Assembly (NCBI GenBank): GCA_046292765.1
Contig: JBKBQA010000005.1
Coordinates: forward strand, 124,001-188,000
Source of the DNA: PGZG01 sp046292765
GTDB lineage: Bacteria; Pseudomonadota; Gammaproteobacteria; Pseudomonadales; Alcanivoracaceae
Direction: 5' to 3'
DNA: 64,000 nucleotides
Numbering within the stretch: position 1 is the stretch's first letter; each line of letters starts with the position of its first letter. The position numbers and the translations under genes were made by a program. The notes below the pieces were generated by a model. It ran no database searches and was not told the origin of the DNA. It saw only the letters and a list, made by a program, of their open reading frames with translations. Shown here in pieces: positions 61,355 through 64,000 of the stretch.

Positions 61355-62137
61355 ATGACTGCCCCGCTGGTCCTGATTGACCGCCAGCCGCCGCTGGTTC
61401 GCATCACTATCAACCGTCCCGAGGCCCGCAATGCCGTCAACGGCCCCACGGCGCTCGCACTGGCGGATGCGTTTAGGGCTTTCGAAGCCGACGAGGAGCT
61501 GAGCGTTGCCATCCTCAGCGGCACCGGGGAGCACTTCTGCGCCGGCGCCGACCTCAAAGCCGTGGCCAGCGGCAGCGGCGCCAATCGTATTGCCGAGGAC
61601 GGCGATGGCCCTATGGGGCCGACCCGAATGCAGCTGTCAAAGCCTGTGATTGCAGCGGTGTCTGGCTACTGTGTTGCCGGCGGCATCGAATTGGCCGCCT
61701 GGTGCGACCTGCGGGTGGCGGATGACAGCGCCGTATTCGGCGTATTCTGCCGCCGCTTCGGGGTGCCGCTGATTGATGGCGGCACGGTGCGATTGCCCAG
61801 ACTGATCGGCATGAGTCGCGCTCTGGATCTGATCCTGACTGGCCGCCCGGTGGACGCGCAGGAAGCCCTGCAGATGGGACTCGCCAATCGGGTGGTCGCC
61901 GTTGGCGAACTGGCTGCTGCCGCCGAAGCGCTGGCCCTGCAACTGGCCGCTTTTCCACAGCAATGCCTGCGCGGCGATCGGCAAAGTGTCTGGCAACAAT
62001 GGGGCATGGACGAGGCCGACGCCATCAGCAACGAATTCCGCCATGGCCTCGCCACCCTGCAATCCGGCGAAACCGTTAGCGGCGCCAGTCGATTCCGTGA
62101 CGGCGTAGGTCGCCACGGTGATTTTTCCGATCAGTAA
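61355..62137 (+). CDS. Crotonase / enoyl-CoA hydratase family protein 1
   Basis: A 260-residue crotonase fold protein. The oxyanion blocks are FCAGADLKAVA (about residue 65) and GYCVAGGIELAAWCDLRVA (about 105, split). The acid position of active hydratases is partly preserved in FCRRFGVPLIDGGTVRLP (about 132). CGGAG precedes the ATG. It is divergent from PaaX and 17 bases upstream of a second crotonase gene. Hydratase or isomerase activity cannot be assigned. Confidence 0.86.
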   Translation: MTAPLVLIDRQPPLVRITINRPEARNAVNGPTALALADAFRAFEADEELSVAILSGTGEHFCAGADLKAVASGSGANRIAEDGDGPMGPTRMQLSKPVIAAVSGYCVAGGIELAAWCDLRVADDSAVFGVFCRRFGVPLIDGGTVRLPRLIGMSRALDLILTGRPVDAQEALQMGLANRVVAVGELAAAAEALALQLAAFPQQCLRGDRQSVWQQWGMDEADAISNEFRHGLATLQSGETVSGASRFRDGVGRHGDFSDQ

Positions 62138-62154
62138 CCGCAAAGGACAAAACC

Positions 62155-63069
62155 ATGGAAACCCTCAATACCATGACCTACCAGGTCACCGGCCGCATTG
62201 CCCGCATTGCCCTGAATCGCCCCGCACGCGGTAACGGTATCACCATGGACATGCCGCGGGAGCTGGCCGCCTGTGTCGAGCGCGCCGATCTTGATCCGGC
62301 GGTGCATGTAATCGCTCTGAGTGGCAATGGCAGCGGCTTTTGTGGTGGCTATGATCTGGTCGACAGTGCCGAAAAACTGGCCTTCGATCATCACAGCAGC
62401 AGCTTCCCGCCCGGCTCGCCAGTGGACCCGCGGGTGCAGATGCAAAATCACATTCCCGGCCAGACCTGGGACCCGATGCTCGATTACGCCGGCATGAGCC
62501 GCAACGTCAAAGGCTTCATGAGCCTGTTCCATGCCAACAAACCGGTGGTGTGTAAGGTTCATGGCTTCTGTGTCGCCGGCGGTACAGACATGGCGCTCTG
62601 CTCCGATCTGCTGGTAATCGCAGAGGACGCCAAGATCGGCTACCCGCCGGCGCGCGTCTGGGGCTGCCCCACCACCTCGATCTGGTTTCACCGCATTGGT
62701 CTGGAAAAAGCCAAACGGCTGCTGTTCACCGGCGACTGCCTGTCCGGCCGCGAGGCTCGGGAATGGGGACTGGCGTCCGAGTGCGCCCCCGCCGACCAGC
62801 TCGATCAACGTTTTGAGGCCCTGCTGGAAAGGATCGCCATGATGCCCGTCAACCAGCTGATCATGATGAAGCTGCTACTCAATCAGTCAGTGATGCAGCA
62901 AGGCCTGCACACCACCCAGATCCTCGGCACCGTGTTCGATGGCATCACTCGCCACACCCGTGAAGGCTTTGCCTTCCAGCAGCGGGCAGCAGAAGCCGGC
63001 TTCAAACAGGCGGTGCGAGAACGGGACGAACCGTTCGGCGACTATGGCCTGGACCGGTTCCGCTCCTGA
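62155..63069 (+). CDS. Crotonase / enoyl-CoA hydratase family protein 2
   Basis: A 304-residue crotonase fold protein, longer than usual, with an insertion of about 40 residues after the first oxyanion block FCGGYDLVDSAEK (about residue 62). The second block is FCVAGGTDMALCSDLLVIA (about 140), followed by PPARVWGCPTTSIW. AAAGGA precedes the start. It forms a pair with the upstream crotonase. Members with this insertion are common in actinobacteria and marine gammaproteobacteria; their substrates are mostly unknown. Confidence 0.86.
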   Translation: METLNTMTYQVTGRIARIALNRPARGNGITMDMPRELAACVERADLDPAVHVIALSGNGSGFCGGYDLVDSAEKLAFDHHSSSFPPGSPVDPRVQMQNHIPGQTWDPMLDYAGMSRNVKGFMSLFHANKPVVCKVHGFCVAGGTDMALCSDLLVIAEDAKIGYPPARVWGCPTTSIWFHRIGLEKAKRLLFTGDCLSGREAREWGLASECAPADQLDQRFEALLERIAMMPVNQLIMMKLLLNQSVMQQGLHTTQILGTVFDGITRHTREGFAFQQRAAEAGFKQAVRERDEPFGDYGLDRFRS

Positions 63070-63093
63070 GCACTCCACCGGGCCCACTTTTCC

Positions 63094-63137
63094 GCAGGCT
63101 GGCATGAATGGAAACTGGCGCATTCATGCCAACCTGC
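63094..63137. terminator. Hairpin between crotonase 2 and the MerR gene
   Basis: TGGCATGAATG (63100-63110) pairs perfectly with CATTCATGCCA (63121-63131), extended by GCAGG/CCTGC. It may end the crotonase transcript and lies just before the MerR start. Confidence 0.6.
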
Positions 63138-63150
63138 TAAGATTCGCCCC

Positions 63151-63993
63151 ATGACTGCAACCAAGAAACCCAATCCGCTTACCGTACTGCGCCAGCTTGG
63201 CAAACGCGTCCTGCCGTCCGACAGGAAGCCTTCCAAGGCGCACGAGTACACCATTGACGAGCTGGCCCGCGAAGCGGCCACCACGGTTCGTAATGTCCGC
63301 GCCTATCAGGACCGCGGTCTGTTGCCGCCACCGGAAAAGCGTGGCCGCACCGGCATCTATTCCGATGTCCATCTGGCTCGACTGCGTATCATCAGCAAGC
63401 TGCTCGAGCGCGGCTACACCATTGCCAACATCAAAGACCTGCTCTCCGCTTGGGAACAGGGCCGGGACCTCAACGACATCCTCGGGCTGGAAGTGGCCGT
63501 CACCAGCCCCTGGGCGGAAGAAGCTGCATCCTATATCGATTATGAGGATCTGCTGAACTGGTTTGGTGATCAGATCACCCCGGAAGTGCTGCAGAAAATC
63601 ATCGCTCTGGATTACGCCCGCCCGGAAGGCGACCGCCTGCGGGTGCCGAGCCCGCGCATTCTGAATGCGGGCCGTGAACTGGCGGCGGCAGGTATTCCAC
63701 TGGAATCCCTGCTTGATGAAGTTAGTTCGGTGCGCGGCCAGGTGGACATGATTGCCGACGGCTTTGTGCGTCTGGTCGTCACGCACCTGATCGACGCCAA
63801 GTATGGAGAACGTGGCCTGCCAGAGGGTCAGGACGTGGCCAGTCTGGCGGAGTTCATTACCCGCGTGAGACCGATTGCCGATATGGTGGTAAGCGCAGAG
63901 CTGGCCCGTATCCTCGACAAGGCCATCAACAAGGTGCTGATGGATCGCCTTGCCAATGTGTTGGAACATCTGGAAACCCAGACGCCCGGCTAA
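63151..63993 (+). CDS. MerR family transcriptional regulator
   Basis: A 280-residue protein with a basic N-terminal extension, then a MerR-type winged helix (about residues 32-100; YTIDELAREAATTVRNVRAYQDRGLLPPPEKRG split over the first helices). The remaining 180 residues are helical, without the metal-binding cysteines of MerR proper. This branch is of unknown ligand. The start is followed by an in-frame Met-free stretch and has only a weak ribosome site. The next genes are outside the window. Confidence 0.85.
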   Translation: MTATKKPNPLTVLRQLGKRVLPSDRKPSKAHEYTIDELAREAATTVRNVRAYQDRGLLPPPEKRGRTGIYSDVHLARLRIISKLLERGYTIANIKDLLSAWEQGRDLNDILGLEVAVTSPWAEEAASYIDYEDLLNWFGDQITPEVLQKIIALDYARPEGDRLRVPSPRILNAGRELAAAGIPLESLLDEVSSVRGQVDMIADGFVRLVVTHLIDAKYGERGLPEGQDVASLAEFITRVRPIADMVVSAELARILDKAINKVLMDRLANVLEHLETQTPG

Positions 63994-64000
63994 TGTTTTG

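Noticed and set aside
1..64000. CRISPR array, tRNA, rRNA or insertion sequence
   Set aside because: I saw no regularly spaced repeats, no cloverleaf with a T-loop signature, no rRNA-like sequence and no transposase frame.

Overview
The window is 64 kb of gene-dense bacterial DNA with high G+C (by eye a little under 60 percent). It carries about 57 protein genes, no rRNA or tRNA that I can see, no CRISPR array and no insertion sequence. The content suggests a marine, lipid- and hydrocarbon-degrading gammaproteobacterium, most like Alcanivorax and its relatives. The reasons are several sets of beta-oxidation genes, three Baeyer-Villiger-type monooxygenases, three PF10118 metal-dependent hydrolases, a fatty acid desaturase, System I cytochrome c maturation genes, FadE of the DUF1974 type, and a Pseudomonas-like REP hairpin. 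The taxon is inferred from gene content only.

Region 1 (1-8.6 kb): a lone MFE-2-type SDR, a single-domain response regulator, folE coupled to an iron-sulfur (6-4)-type photolyase, two small genes (DUF6316 and an interrupted small membrane ORF), then fadA-fadB reading leftward and a tandem-domain GST. Region 2 (8.6-20.5 kb): an MFS transporter, a RimK-like ATP-grasp enzyme, the first half of a ccm operon (ccmABCDE, with ccmFGHI absent), DUF4279, CHAD, a periplasmic binding/sensor protein, and the divergent metR-metE pair. Region 3 (20.5-28.9 kb): a DUF6502-DUF5666 pair, a PF10118 hydrolase, FadE and two coupled alpha/beta hydrolases. This region also holds three long hairpins that have different arms but related loops.

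Region 4 (28.9-39.5 kb): a leftward operon resembling peroxisomal beta-oxidation. It encodes an acyl-CoA dehydrogenase, a multifunctional enzyme with three SCP2 domains, an SCP-x-like thiolase, an SDR, a hydrolase and DUF4282. It is divergent from a TetR regulator coupled to an acyl-CoA ligase. Region 5 (39.5-50.3 kb): two parallel ketone-oxidation modules, each with an SDR, a BVMO and a TetR regulator. The genes fit a route secondary alcohol to ketone to ester to hydrolysis products. The two TetR proteins are paralogues, and both divergent promoters carry the same three-half-site operator. A third copy lies in front of a secreted protein gene at 50.4-52.4 kb.

Region 6 (50.4-64 kb): that secreted protein, a BASS-family transporter with an AraC regulator, a third PF10118 hydrolase, two unknown proteins, a PaaX-desaturase-acyl-CoA dehydrogenase operon divergent from two crotonase genes, and a MerR regulator.

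The most unusual observations are the shared tripartite operator tying the two BVMO modules to a secreted protein, the constant-loop hairpin family, the triple-SCP2 multifunctional enzyme, and a BVMO with a histone-like basic tail.
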